In this document: in pieces, positions 54,286 to 63,270 of the stretch
Layout of the letters: each line of letters opens with the position of its first letter
Position numbering within the stretch: the first letter of the stretch is position 1
Assembly: GCF_000299915.1 (NCBI RefSeq)
Contig: NZ_AMRI01000004.1
Coordinates: 124,001 to 188,000, forward strand
Origin: Gallaecimonas xiamenensis 3-C-1
GTDB lineage: Bacteria; Pseudomonadota; Gammaproteobacteria; Enterobacterales; Gallaecimonadaceae
Direction: 5' to 3'
DNA: 64,000 nt
Program-made: the position numbers and the translations under genes
Notes under the pieces: generated by a model
Told to the model about the DNA's origin: nothing
Databases searched by the model: none
What the model saw: only the letters and a program-made list of their open reading frames with translations

Positions 54286-56223
54286 CTATTTATTCAGACG
54301 GGTCTGAATAAGGGTGTCGATGACGCTGGGGTCGGCCAGGGTGGTGGTATCGCCCAGGGCCTCACACTCGTTGGCAGCAATTTTGCGCAGGAAGCGGCGC
54401 ATGATCTTGCCGGAGCGGGTCTTGGGCAGGCTGGGGGCCCACTGGATAAGATCCGGGCTGGCCAGGGCACCGATTTCCTTGCGCACCCATTGGCGCAGGG
54501 CCAGACGCAGCTCTTCGGTGGCTTCGACGCCGGCGTTGAGGGTCACGTAGGCATAGATGCCCTGGCCCTTGATGTCGTGGGGATAACCCACCACCGCCGC
54601 TTCCGCCACGTCATGGTGGGCCACCAGGGCCGACTCAATCTCGGCGGTACCCATGCGGTGGCCGGACACGTTGATAACGTCGTCCACCCGGCCTGTTATC
54701 CAGAAATAGCCATCCTCGTCCTGGCGGGCGCCGTCACCGGTGAAATAGTTGCCGGGGAAGGTGGAGAAGTAGGTCTGGATAAAGCGCTCGTGGTCGCCGT
54801 AAACGGTACGCATCTGGCCGGGCCAGGAATCGGTGATCACCAGGTTGCCTTCCCCTGCCACCGGGGCGCCGGTGGCGTCCACCAGCTGCGGCTGCACGCC
54901 GAAGAAGGGCAGGGTGGCGGAACCGGGTTTGGCGTCCACGGCCCCCGGCAGGGGCGCAATCATGATGCCGCCGGTCTCGGTTTGCCACCAGGTGTCTACC
55001 ACAGGGCAGCGGCCCTTGCCGATCACCTGGTGATACCAGCGCCAGGCCTCGGGGTTGATGGGTTCACCCACAGTGCCGAGGATACGCAGGCTCTTGCCGT
55101 CCAGTTTGGCGAAATGCTCCTCGCCCTGGGCCATCAAGGCGCGGATAAGGGTAGGAGCGGTGTAAAGGATGGCGACCTGGTGGCGGTCGACTATCTCGGC
55201 CAGACGGCTGGGGCCGGGCCAGTTGGGCACGCCTTCGTGCAGCAGGCAGGTGGCGCCGTTGGCCAGCGGCCCGTACACCAGGTAGGAATGGCCTGTTATC
55301 CAGCCGATGTCGGCGGTGCACCAGTAGACTTCACCGGGTTTGTAGTCGAATACCACTTCGTGGGTCAAGGAGGCATAGACCATGTAGCCGCCGGTGGTGT
55401 GCAGCACCCCTTTGGGCTTGCCGGTGGAACCGGAGGTGTAAAGGATAAAGAGCGGATCTTCGGCATTCATCTCGGCGGCAGGGCAGTCGCTGCCGGCTTC
55501 GGCTTCCAGGTCGTGCCACCACAGGTCGCGGCCTTCCACCCAGTCGATATCGCCGCCGGTGCGCTTGAAGACAATGACCTTTTCCACCGTGGTCACGTCG
55601 CTGTTGGCCAGGGCCTCGTCCACGTTGCCCTTGAGGGGAATGGCACGGCCACCGCGCAGGCCTTCGTCGGCAACGATCACCAGTTTGGACTTGCCGTCGA
55701 TGATGCGCCCGGCGATGGAGTCGGGAGAGAAGCCGGCAAAGACCACCGAGTGGATGGCACCGATACGGGCGCAGGCCAGCATGGACACCACGGCTTCCAC
55801 CACCATGGGCATGTAGATGGTCACCACGTCGCCTTTTTGGATGCCCTGGGCCTTGAGTACATTGGCAAAGCGGCAGACTTTGGCGTGCAGCTCACGGTAG
55901 GTGACCTGGCTGACGGTGTCGCCGTCGTCCGATTCCCAGATCAGGGCCACAGTGTCGCCGCGCTCGGCCAAGTGACGGTCCAGGCAGTTGGCACTGGCGT
56001 TGAGGGTGCCGTCTTCATACCAGCGAATATGCAGGTTATGGGGGTCGAAGGAGACGTTCTTGACCTTGGAATACGGAGTCATCCAGTCGATGCGCTTGCC
56101 TTGCTCACCCCAAAATGCGTCCGGGTCGTCCACGGAGGCCTGGTACAGGGCTTGGTATTTGGCCTTGTCCACATGGGTGTTGTCGGCGATGTGCTGCATG
56201 ACGGGGTAGCGGTCGTTGATCAT
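54286..56223 (-). CDS. acs: Acetyl-CoA synthetase
   Basis: This 645-residue AMP-forming enzyme activates acetate to acetyl-CoA. The P-loop [62 protein letters not shown] and the C-terminal [11 protein letters not shown] are all present. The last contains Lys606, which by family knowledge is the lysine whose acetylation inactivates Acs and which CobB deacetylates; a cobB gene lies 6.3 kb away. It is monocistronic with its own promoter (56266-56300) and terminator. Confidence 0.97.
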   Translation of the reverse strand: MINDRYPVMQHIADNTHVDKAKYQALYQASVDDPDAFWGEQGKRIDWMTPYSKVKNVSFDPHNLHIRWYEDGTLNASANCLDRHLAERGDTVALIWESDDGDTVSQVTYRELHAKVCRFANVLKAQGIQKGDVVTIYMPMVVEAVVSMLACARIGAIHSVVFAGFSPDSIAGRIIDGKSKLVIVADEGLRGGRAIPLKGNVDEALANSDVTTVEKVIVFKRTGGDIDWVEGRDLWWHDLEAEAGSDCPAAEMNAEDPLFILYTSGSTGKPKGVLHTTGGYMVYASLTHEVVFDYKPGEVYWCTADIGWITGHSYLVYGPLANGATCLLHEGVPNWPGPSRLAEIVDRHQVAILYTAPTLIRALMAQGEEHFAKLDGKSLRILGTVGEPINPEAWRWYHQVIGKGRCPVVDTWWQTETGGIMIAPLPGAVDAKPGSATLPFFGVQPQLVDATGAPVAGEGNLVITDSWPGQMRTVYGDHERFIQTYFSTFPGNYFTGDGARQDEDGYFWITGRVDDVINVSGHRMGTAEIESALVAHHDVAEAAVVGYPHDIKGQGIYAYVTLNAGVEATEELRLALRQWVRKEIGALASPDLIQWAPSLPKTRSGKIMRRFLRKIAANECEALGDTTTLADPSVIDTLIQTRLNK

Positions 56224-56265
56224 GGCATTCCCTATCTTCTGTTATCGGATTGTTGGCTTCGAGTA

Positions 56266-56300
56266 TGTATAGCAGGGGGTATCAGAACCATTAGACCAAA
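56266..56300 (-). promoter_or_regulatory. acs promoter with likely activator site
   Basis: TATACA (complement of 56266-56271) is a good -10, but the -35 position 17 bp upstream reads CTAATG, far from TTGACA. It lies inside TTTGGTCTAATGG (complement of 56288-56300). A poor -35 implies an activator; CrbR, encoded nearby, is the candidate by analogy with other gammaproteobacteria. Confidence 0.45.
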
Positions 56301-56305
56301 GTAGA

Positions 56306-56329
56306 AAAACCCGGCCGAAGCCGGGTTTT
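56306..56329. terminator. Hairpin between acs promoter and actP end
   Basis: AAAACCCGGC, loop CGAA and GCCGGGTTTT form a symmetric terminator after the actP stop on the minus strand, isolating acs from the yjcH-actP message. Confidence 0.8.
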
Positions 56330-56349
56330 CAATGCCGTTGGCGGGTTGT

Positions 56350-58011
56350 TCAGTGCTCGGCGGCGCCGGCTGCTCCAACCCCGGTGTGGCAGCGCACAAA
56401 CTGCGGGATAAAGCGGGCACGCTCTTCTTCGGCCGCCTCGGACTTGTCGGTGACGCTGAAGAACCAGGTCCCCACGAAGGCCACCACCACAGAGAACAGG
56501 GCAGGGTACTTGTAGGGGAAGATGGCTTCTTCAAAGCCCAGTACCGCCACCCAGACGGTAGGCCCGATGATCACCAGGGTTACGGCGGTGACAAGGCCCA
56601 TCCAGCCGCCAATTTTGGCGCCACGGGTGGTCAGGCGTGACCAGTACATGGACAGGAACAGCACCGGGAAGTTGGTGGAAGCGGCGATGGCGAAGGCCAG
56701 GCCCACCATGAAGGCGATGTTCTGTTTCTCAAAGGCGATACCCAGCAGGATGGCGACCACCCCAAGGGCGATGGTGGCCATGCGGGACACTTTGAGTTCT
56801 TCACGCTCGGAGGCTTGGCCGTGGCGGAACACGCTGGCGTACAGATCGTGCGATACCGCAGAGGCGCCAGCCAGGGTCAGGCCGGAGACCACCGCCAGTA
56901 TGGTGGCGAAGGCCACGGCAGAGATAAAGCCGTAGAACAGGTCGCCGCCCACGGCTTTGGACAGGTGCACCGCCGCCATGTTGTTGCCGCCCAAGAGGGC
57001 ACCGGCCGCATCCTTGAACTCGGCATTGGTGGACACCAGCAAGATGGCACCAAAACCGATGATAAAGGTCAGGATGTAGAAGTAGCCGATAAAGCCTGTG
57101 GCATAGAACACCGACTTGCGGGCTTCCTTGGCGTCACCCACGGTGAAGAAACGCATCAGGATATGGGGCAGGCCGGCGGTACCGAACATCAGGGCAATAC
57201 CCAGGGAGATGGCAGAGACGGGGTCGGAGACCAGGCCGCCCGGGGCCATGATGGCTTCCCCTTTGGGGTGTACTTTGACCGCTTCTTCAAAGAGGTGCTC
57301 AGGACTGAAGCCCACATGGTTGAGCACCATGATGGCGATGAACGTTGCCCCGAACAGCAGCAGCACCGCCTTGATGATCTGCACCCAGGTGGTGGCCAGC
57401 ATGCCGCCGAAGGTCACGTACAGCACCATCAGCACACCCACCAGCACCACCGCATAGCTGTAGGGCAGGCCGAACAGCAGTTGGATGAGCTTACCGGCAC
57501 CCACCATCTGGGCGATAAGGTACAGGGCTACCACCGCCAGGGAGCCGGAGGCGGCCAGGGTGCGGATGGGCTTTTGCTTGAGGCGATAGGAGGCCACGTC
57601 GGCAAAGGTATAGCGGCCGAGGTTACGCAGGCGTTCTGCTATCAAAAACAGAATGAGCGGCCAGCCCACCAGAAAGCCGATGGAGTAAATAAGGCCGTCA
57701 AATCCGGACAGGTAGACCAAGCCGGAGATCCCCAGGAAGGAGGCCGCCGACATGTAGTCACCGGCAATGGCCAGGCCGTTTTGAAAACCAGTGATACCGC
57801 CACCGGCGGCATAGTAATCGGAGGTGCTCTTGGTATGCTTGGCCGACCACCAGGTGATGCCCAGGGTCAGGGCCACGAACACCAGGAACATGATGATGGC
57901 GTGGGTGTTAAGGGGCTGCTTTTGCACTTCCCCCTCTATGGCGCCGGCCGCCATGGCCAGGCCCGGCAGCAGCAGGGTTGCCGCTGCCGCCAGTGTTGGG
58001 AGCTTTCTCAT
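56350..58011 (-). CDS. actP: Cation/acetate symporter ActP
   Basis: This 553-residue sodium:solute symporter has a cleaved-looking N-terminal signal (about 1-21, as in E. coli ActP) and about 13 membrane helices. Family blocks are [35 protein letters not shown] (core [19 protein letters not shown]), [45 protein letters not shown] and [21 protein letters not shown]. It imports acetate and other short acids across the inner membrane. Its start overlaps the yjcH stop (ATGA). Confidence 0.96.
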   Translation of the reverse strand: MRKLPTLAAAATLLLPGLAMAAGAIEGEVQKQPLNTHAIIMFLVFVALTLGITWWSAKHTKSTSDYYAAGGGITGFQNGLAIAGDYMSAASFLGISGLVYLSGFDGLIYSIGFLVGWPLILFLIAERLRNLGRYTFADVASYRLKQKPIRTLAASGSLAVVALYLIAQMVGAGKLIQLLFGLPYSYAVVLVGVLMVLYVTFGGMLATTWVQIIKAVLLLFGATFIAIMVLNHVGFSPEHLFEEAVKVHPKGEAIMAPGGLVSDPVSAISLGIALMFGTAGLPHILMRFFTVGDAKEARKSVFYATGFIGYFYILTFIIGFGAILLVSTNAEFKDAAGALLGGNNMAAVHLSKAVGGDLFYGFISAVAFATILAVVSGLTLAGASAVSHDLYASVFRHGQASEREELKVSRMATIALGVVAILLGIAFEKQNIAFMVGLAFAIAASTNFPVLFLSMYWSRLTTRGAKIGGWMGLVTAVTLVIIGPTVWVAVLGFEEAIFPYKYPALFSVVVAFVGTWFFSVTDKSEAAEEERARFIPQFVRCHTGVGAAGAAEH

Positions 58012-58319
58012 TTCTTGGCCTCCTCGATGACGGTGGCATTCTCGGTGTCAAACTCACGGTTGGACTTGCGCACGTAGATGCCGGTCAGCACGAAGGCGCT
58101 GATGATAACGCCAAGGCCGAAGGGGATACCCCAGGTCACCACAGAGCCCTTACTGATGGGAGTACCCAGAGTGGCGGGACTGAAAGCGATGATCAGGATA
58201 AAGGCGAAGTAAATCACCAGCATGACGGCTGACAAAATCCATGCAAAGCGCTCGCGTCGCGCCACCATGTCCTGGAATCGCTTGCTGCTGTGTATTTTTT
58301 CGTATAGCGGATGGTCCAT
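58008..58319 (-). CDS. yjcH: DUF485 inner-membrane protein YjcH
   Basis: This 103-residue protein has two membrane helices (about 25-47 and 60-83) with a cytosolic start [27 protein letters not shown] (core [10 protein letters not shown]) and a connecting [20 protein letters not shown], the DUF485 pattern. YjcH is encoded with ActP in many proteobacteria and is presumed to assist it, although its function is not proven. It overlaps actP by ATGA. AAGGAG precedes its ATG. Confidence 0.92.
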   Translation of the reverse strand: MDHPLYEKIHSSKRFQDMVARRERFAWILSAVMLVIYFAFILIIAFSPATLGTPISKGSVVTWGIPFGLGVIISAFVLTGIYVRKSNREFDTENATVIEEAKK

Positions 58320-58380
58320 GATGGAACTCCTTGTTTACAGGTCGTTCACAACTTAGTCAGGATCGCCCTGCTTCAGCCAG

Positions 58381-58394
58381 TCGACTTTAGTCGA
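58381..58394. promoter_or_regulatory. Palindrome in the yjcH-actP / crbS divergent region
   Basis: TCGACT, TT spacer and AGTCGA form a perfect 6-bp dyad, 61 bp from the yjcH start and 58 bp from the crbS start. It is a candidate operator for the divergent pair. It is too short and lacks a T-run for a terminator. The binding protein is unknown. Confidence 0.4.
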
Positions 58395-58452
58395 ACCCCC
58401 CCAAAATACGGGGCTGTGGTAAAAAGGAGGCCTGGATTTGGGAGGTTTTTCG

Positions 58453-61400
58453 ATGCCGTTGTGGTTGATGGTGTGTTGGGCGCTGGGTTACCTGGTGTTG
58501 CTGTTTGCGATTGCCTATTGGGGCGACCGGGGACACAGGGTCTATTCGGCGCCGAGCCGCAAGCTGATTTATGCCTTGTCGTTGGCGGTGTACTGCTCGT
58601 CCTGGAGCTTTTTGGGCACCGTCGGCCAGGCCTATCACAGCCTCTGGTCTTTCCTGCCGGTCTACCTTGGCCCCATCTGCCTTTTTGCCTTCGGCTACCC
58701 CATGCTCAAGAAGCTGGTCAGGGTGTCCCATGCCCAGCGCATCACCTCGGTGGCCGACTTTCTGGCGGCCCGTTACGGTAAATCCCAGCTGCTGGCCGTT
58801 ACCGTCACCTTGATTGCCATCGTCGCCAGCCTGCCCTATATCGCCCTGCAGCTAAAAGCCATGGTGATGGGCTTTGGCTTGTTGGCGGGGGAGTCGCAGC
58901 TGCCGGAGACCGCCATAGCGGCGTCGGTGGCCATCTCCCTGGTGCTCTTTGCCTCCCTTTTTGGTACCCGCAAACTGGACGCCACCGAACACCACCCGGG
59001 GTTGATGCTGGCCATGGCCTTCGAGTCGGTCATCAAGCTGGTAGCCCTGGTGACAGTGGCCTTGGTGGTGGTCTATGGGGCTTTCGACGGCTTTGGCGAA
59101 CTCATCACCCAGTCGGTTATCAACGAGAGCGTAGGCCGCGAACCCAATTCCTCCCTCAGTGCCGTGTTGGCCCAGAGCCTGGTGGGGGCCTGCGCCTTTG
59201 TCTGCTTGCCACGGCTTTTTCACGTGATGGTGGTGGAAAGCCAGGAACAGCGGGACCTGAAAAGCGCCCGCTGGATCTTCTCCCTCTACCTGGTACTGAT
59301 GGCCCTGCCGGTACTGCCCCTGGCCATGGCCGGTAGCCTGATCGGTGATGCCAGCCAGAGCCCGGACGGCTTTGTGATCTCCCTGCCCTTGGCCCAAGGC
59401 CACCCCTGGGTTGCGGCCCTGGCGCTGCTGGGGGCCATCTCGGCGTCCACTTCCATGGTGGTGATGGCGGCGGTGACCATTGCCATCATGGTCTCCAACG
59501 AACTGGTGATCCCGTTGATGCTGCGCACCGGCAAGATGGCCGGGCGCAATTTCGAGCGCTTTTCCACCCTGCTGCTGCGTATTCGCCGCTTTATCATCCT
59601 GGTGTTGCTGGCCCTGGGCTTTGCCACCTATTGGCTGCTGGGCCAGCAGGAACAGCTGGCCGGTTTTGGCCTCTTTGCCTTTGGCGCCTTTGCCCAGCTG
59701 GCGCCGGCTCTGGTGGGGGGGCTTTATTGGAGCCAAGGTCACCGCAAGGGGGTTTTCCTGGGGTTGGTGGCCGGTTTTGCCATCTGGTGGTCGTTAAGCT
59801 CGGTGATGCTGTCGAGCTATGCCATCGTCATATCCCTGCTGGTTAACGCCATGACCTATGTGCTGGCGTCCATGGCCATGCGCGCCGGGGTGCGCGACCG
59901 ACTGCAAGCCGCCGCTTTCGTGGCCCATAGGCCTGCCGGCAGCAAGCACCAAGGCTACCTGAGCGTCACCGACCTGCGGCTGTTGGTCAGCCGTTTTGTG
60001 GGGCCTGAGCGGGCCGAACAGATGCTAAGGCGCTTTATGCGCGACCAGGGCATAACCCTCCAAGCCATGCCCAGGCTCAGCCCAGACGAGCTGTTAAGTG
60101 AAGCCGAACGGCTGATGGCCTCGGTGATAGGGGCCTCCAGCGCCGCCTTGGTATTGCGCTCGGCCATGGAAGGGCGAGATATCGGCCTGGACGAAGTGGT
60201 CACCCTGGTAGACGAAGCCACAGAGCAGCTGCATTTTTCCCGGGATCTGTTGCAAGGGGCCATAGAGCACGCCTCCGAGGGCATGTCGGTGGTGGACAGG
60301 GACTTGAACCTGGTGGCCTGGAACCGGCGCTACCTGGAGCTGTTCGAGTATCCCCCCGGCTTTATCTATGCCGGGCGGCCGGTGGCTGACCTTATTCGCT
60401 TTAATGCCGAGAGGGGCTGGTGCGGCCGGGGCTCGGTGGCCGAGCATGTGGACCGGCGGGTCAACTTCATGAAGATGGGCAGCCCCCACAGCTCAGAGCG
60501 GGAACGCCCGGACGGACGGGTGATCAAGCTGCAAGGCAACCCCATGCCCAACGGCGGCTTTGTGATGACCTTCTCCGACATCACCCCCTACCGGGACGCC
60601 GAGCGGGTGCTGAAAAACGCCAACGAAGAACTGGAAGCGCGGGTGGCGGAGCGGACCCGCGAGCTGGTGGCGGCCAAGGCCGCCGCCGACAAGGCTAACC
60701 AGGGCAAGAGCCGCTTTCTGGCCGCCTGCGGCCACGACCTGATGCAGCCGTTGAACGCCGCCCGGCTCTTTGTCTCGGCGCTGTTGCAGCGTACCGAGCC
60801 CGAGTCCGAGCAGGCCTTGCTGCTGGACAACACCAAGGCGTCCTTGAAAGCGGCAGGGGAACTGCTGACCGATCTGCTGGACATTTCCAAGCTGGACGCC
60901 GGCACCATGAAGGTGCGCCGGGTCAACTTCCCCCTGGACGAACTGCTGGGCAACCTGGCCCACGAGTTCAAGGCCCTGGCCGTGGAGCAGCAGATAAGCT
61001 TCCAGTGGGTGGGCTCCAAGGCGGTGGTGGACTCGGACAAGATGCTGCTAAGGCGCATCATCCAAAACTTCCTTACCAACGCCTTTCGCTACGCCAAGGG
61101 CGGCAAGGTGCTGCTGGGGGCCCGCCACCAGGGCCGGGATCTGTGTATCGAGGTCTGGGACACCGGCCCGGGCATCGCCCAGGAGCACCTGGCCAGCATC
61201 TTCGAAGAGTTCAAGCGCTTCGACAAAGGGGAAAAAGGCCTGGGCCTGGGCCTGGCCATAGCCGACAGGATGAGCCGTATCCTCGGCCACACCTTGGCGG
61301 TGCGCTCCTGGGAAGGCCGTGGCTCGGTGTTTTCGGTGCGGGTGCCAAGGGGGCAAAAGCCCAGCACCCAGGCGCCGGCGCTGATCCCGGTCAATGGCCG

Positions 61401-61788
61401 GGCCCTGACCGGTCGCCATGTACTGTGCATCGACAATGAAAAAGCCATTCTCGAGGCCATGCGCTCCCTGCTGACCGGCTGGAACATGAAGGTCAGCACC
61501 GCCCGCAGCCGTGAAGAAGCCCAGGCGGTGATGGCCAACGAGTCTATCGACATGGTGCTGGCCGACTACCACCTGGACGGCGGCGACGATGGCCTGTCGG
61601 TAATGCAACTTTTGCGAAAGGAGCGGGGTGGCAGCCTGCCGGGGATCCTGATCACCGCCGACACCCGTCAGGAATTGATCAGTGAAACCCAGCAGGCCGG
61701 TTTTGGCTTTATGGCCAAGATGGTCAAGCCGGCGGCGCTGCGTGCCATGATGGATCAGGCACTGGCCCGAGGCTCTGCAAGGCGATAA
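58453..61788 (+). CDS. crbS: CrbS-type hybrid sensor histidine kinase with SLC5-like transporter domain
   Basis: This 1111-residue kinase begins with a sodium:solute symporter-like region of about 13 helices (to about 480), followed by a linker. A PAS domain at about 605-720 contains EHASEGMSVVDRDLNLVAWNRRYLELF (core EGMSVVDRDLNLVAWN). The HisKA region has His761 in CGHDLMQPLNAARLF, the HATPase has NFLTNAFRYAKGG, WDTGPGIA and GLGLGLAIADRM, and a C-terminal receiver has Asp1038 in LADYHLDGGDD. This layout is that of CrbS, which with CrbR switches on acs. A TTG at 58438 with AAGGAGG seven bases upstream is an alternative start; the ATG with GGAGG is preferred. Its 3' end overlaps crbR by 65 bp. 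Confidence 0.93.
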   Translation: MPLWLMVCWALGYLVLLFAIAYWGDRGHRVYSAPSRKLIYALSLAVYCSSWSFLGTVGQAYHSLWSFLPVYLGPICLFAFGYPMLKKLVRVSHAQRITSVADFLAARYGKSQLLAVTVTLIAIVASLPYIALQLKAMVMGFGLLAGESQLPETAIAASVAISLVLFASLFGTRKLDATEHHPGLMLAMAFESVIKLVALVTVALVVVYGAFDGFGELITQSVINESVGREPNSSLSAVLAQSLVGACAFVCLPRLFHVMVVESQEQRDLKSARWIFSLYLVLMALPVLPLAMAGSLIGDASQSPDGFVISLPLAQGHPWVAALALLGAISASTSMVVMAAVTIAIMVSNELVIPLMLRTGKMAGRNFERFSTLLLRIRRFIILVLLALGFATYWLLGQQEQLAGFGLFAFGAFAQLAPALVGGLYWSQGHRKGVFLGLVAGFAIWWSLSSVMLSSYAIVISLLVNAMTYVLASMAMRAGVRDRLQAAAFVAHRPAGSKHQGYLSVTDLRLLVSRFVGPERAEQMLRRFMRDQGITLQAMPRLSPDELLSEAERLMASVIGASSAALVLRSAMEGRDIGLDEVVTLVDEATEQLHFSRDLLQGAIEHASEGMSVVDRDLNLVAWNRRYLELFEYPPGFIYAGRPVADLIRFNAERGWCGRGSVAEHVDRRVNFMKMGSPHSSERERPDGRVIKLQGNPMPNGGFVMTFSDITPYRDAERVLKNANEELEARVAERTRELVAAKAAADKANQGKSRFLAACGHDLMQPLNAARLFVSALLQRTEPESEQALLLDNTKASLKAAGELLTDLLDISKLDAGTMKVRRVNFPLDELLGNLAHEFKALAVEQQISFQWVGSKAVVDSDKMLLRRIIQNFLTNAFRYAKGGKVLLGARHQGRDLCIEVWDTGPGIAQEHLASIFEEFKRFDKGEKGLGLGLAIADRMSRILGHTLAVRSWEGRGSVFSVRVPRGQKPSTQAPALIPVNGRALTGRHVLCIDNEKAILEAMRSLLTGWNMKVSTARSREEAQAVMANESIDMVLADYHLDGGDDGLSVMQLLRKERGGSLPGILITADTRQELISETQQAGFGFMAKMVKPAALRAMMDQALARGSARR

Positions 61789-62389
61789 CGGCCTGGGTGC
61801 GGTTGCGCACGTCCAGCTTGCGGAAGATGGCGGTGGCGTGGGCCTTGATAGTGGCCTCCGACACCCCCAGTTCGTAAGCGATCTGCTTGTTCAGCAGGCC
61901 GTCGGCGAACATCACCAACACCTTGTACTGCTGTGGGGTCAGGGCCGCCAGGCCCTCGGCCAGTTTGGACTCCTGCTGTGAAGGCGGCTCGGGGACAAAG
62001 CCCGGCGGAAACCAGTGGTTGCCGGCCAGCACGCTTTGCAGGGCGTCGGCGATGGCACTGCTGTCGGCGGACTTGGGTACAAAGCCCTGGGCGCCGTGGT
62101 GGTAAGCACGGCTGACGCTGGCATCGTCCTCGTGGGCTGACACCACCACCACCGGCAGAGCCGGGTGATGCTGGCGCAATTGAATCAGGCTGGAAAAGCC
62201 GTTGGCCCCCGGCATACTCAGGTCCAGCAACACCAGATCCGGCATCTGCGCCACTATGGCGCTTTCCATGGCCTGGACGTCGCAAGCCTCGCTAATGGTG
62301 CTGTCTGGCAGGGCAGCGGCAATGGTCAGCCGGATGGCTGCCCGGAACAAAGGGTGATCGTCTGCTATCAGGATATGGACCTGGTTCAT
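61724..62389 (-). CDS. crbR: CrbR-type LuxR-family response regulator
   Basis: This 221-residue protein has a receiver domain with acidic pocket DD at 10-11, phospho-acceptor Asp56 in LLDLSMPGANG and Lys in GFVPKSAD, followed by a LuxR-type HTH (about 147-205; LTPQQYKVLVMFADGLLNKQIAYELGVSEATIKAHATAIFRKLDVRNRTQAV; core NKQIAYELGVSEATIKAH). It is convergent with crbS and is taken as its partner. In Vibrio and Pseudomonas the CrbR-type regulator activates acs. Because it is convergent rather than downstream of crbS, the kinase and regulator are transcribed separately. Confidence 0.9.
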   Translation of the reverse strand: MNQVHILIADDHPLFRAAIRLTIAAALPDSTISEACDVQAMESAIVAQMPDLVLLDLSMPGANGFSSLIQLRQHHPALPVVVVSAHEDDASVSRAYHHGAQGFVPKSADSSAIADALQSVLAGNHWFPPGFVPEPPSQQESKLAEGLAALTPQQYKVLVMFADGLLNKQIAYELGVSEATIKAHATAIFRKLDVRNRTQAVIALQSLGPVPDPSWHAAPPA

Positions 62390-62553
62390 CTAATTATTCG
62401 ATCTCTAAGGGCTGCCGCTTGAGTGTATCGGTATTGGGCTGGTAAAAAAAGAGTGCGGCCATTACTGCCAAAGTGTAATGAAATAAAGCCTAATAATTTG
62501 AAAATAAACATTTTTATGGTTTGTGTAACCATGTTGATAAAAGGGAGCTTGTC

Positions 62554-63270
62554 GTGAAGGAAGGCCAATTTCGGCAAATAGTGGTGCTGACCGGTGCCGG
62601 GATCAGCGCTGAATCGGGGATCCAGACCTTCAGGGATCAGGGCGGGCTTTGGGAGTCCCACCGCCTGGAAGAGGTGGCCACCCCCGAGGCCTTCCACCGC
62701 GATCCGGCCCTGGTGCAGCGCTTTTACAACGCCCGCCGGGCCCAGCTGCCAGAGGTAGCGCCCAATGCCGCCCACCTGGCCCTGGCCCAGCTCGAAAAGG
62801 CCATTGCCGGCACCTTGCTTATCACCCAGAACATCGACGATCTGCACGAGCGGGCCGGCAGCCATCACCTGCTGCACATGCACGGGGAGCTGGCCAAGGC
62901 CCGCTGCGTCAAGAGCGGCCAGCTGTTTCGGGTCACCGAGCCCTTGAGCGAAGATAGCCTCTGCACCTGCTGCGTACCGGCCCAACCCCTGCGCCCCCAT
63001 GTGGTCTGGTTTGGAGAAATGCCCTTGGGGCTGGACCGCATTTTCCACGCCCTGGCCCAGTGCGACCTTTTTGTGGCCATCGGCACCTCGGGGCAGGTGT
63101 ATCCGGCGGCAGGCTTTGTGGACGAGGCCCGTTCCCAGGGGGCCTATTGCATCGAGATCAACGCCGATAGCTCCCATATCAGCCACCGATTCGACGAGCA
63201 CCGCCGGGGCAGTGCCACCGTCGAGGTACCCAAACTGGTGGCTGAACTCATGGGGCGCGGGGCGTCTTAA
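62554..63270 (+). CDS. cobB: NAD-dependent protein deacylase (class III sirtuin)
   Basis: This 238-residue sirtuin has LTGAGISAESGIQTFRDQGGLW (core GAGISAESGI), the class III YNARRAQL with Tyr and Arg that recognise succinyl-lysine, TQNIDDLHERAG, the catalytic HMHGEL, zinc-site cysteines in ARCVKSG and LCTCC, and LRPHVVWFGEMPLG. It removes acetyl and succinyl groups from lysines; Acs is the best-known target. The start is GTG with AGGGAG six bases upstream; an in-frame TTG at 62521 has no good site. It is divergent from crbR and completes the acetate group. The last 23 bp overlap the convergent hydrolase gene. Confidence 0.95.
   Translation: MKEGQFRQIVVLTGAGISAESGIQTFRDQGGLWESHRLEEVATPEAFHRDPALVQRFYNARRAQLPEVAPNAAHLALAQLEKAIAGTLLITQNIDDLHERAGSHHLLHMHGELAKARCVKSGQLFRVTEPLSEDSLCTCCVPAQPLRPHVVWFGEMPLGLDRIFHALAQCDLFVAIGTSGQVYPAAGFVDEARSQGAYCIEINADSSHISHRFDEHRRGSATVEVPKLVAELMGRGAS

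Noticed and set aside
54277-56304. 675-codon open frame antisense to acs
   Set aside because: Shadow frame; acs motifs are complete and continuous on the minus strand.
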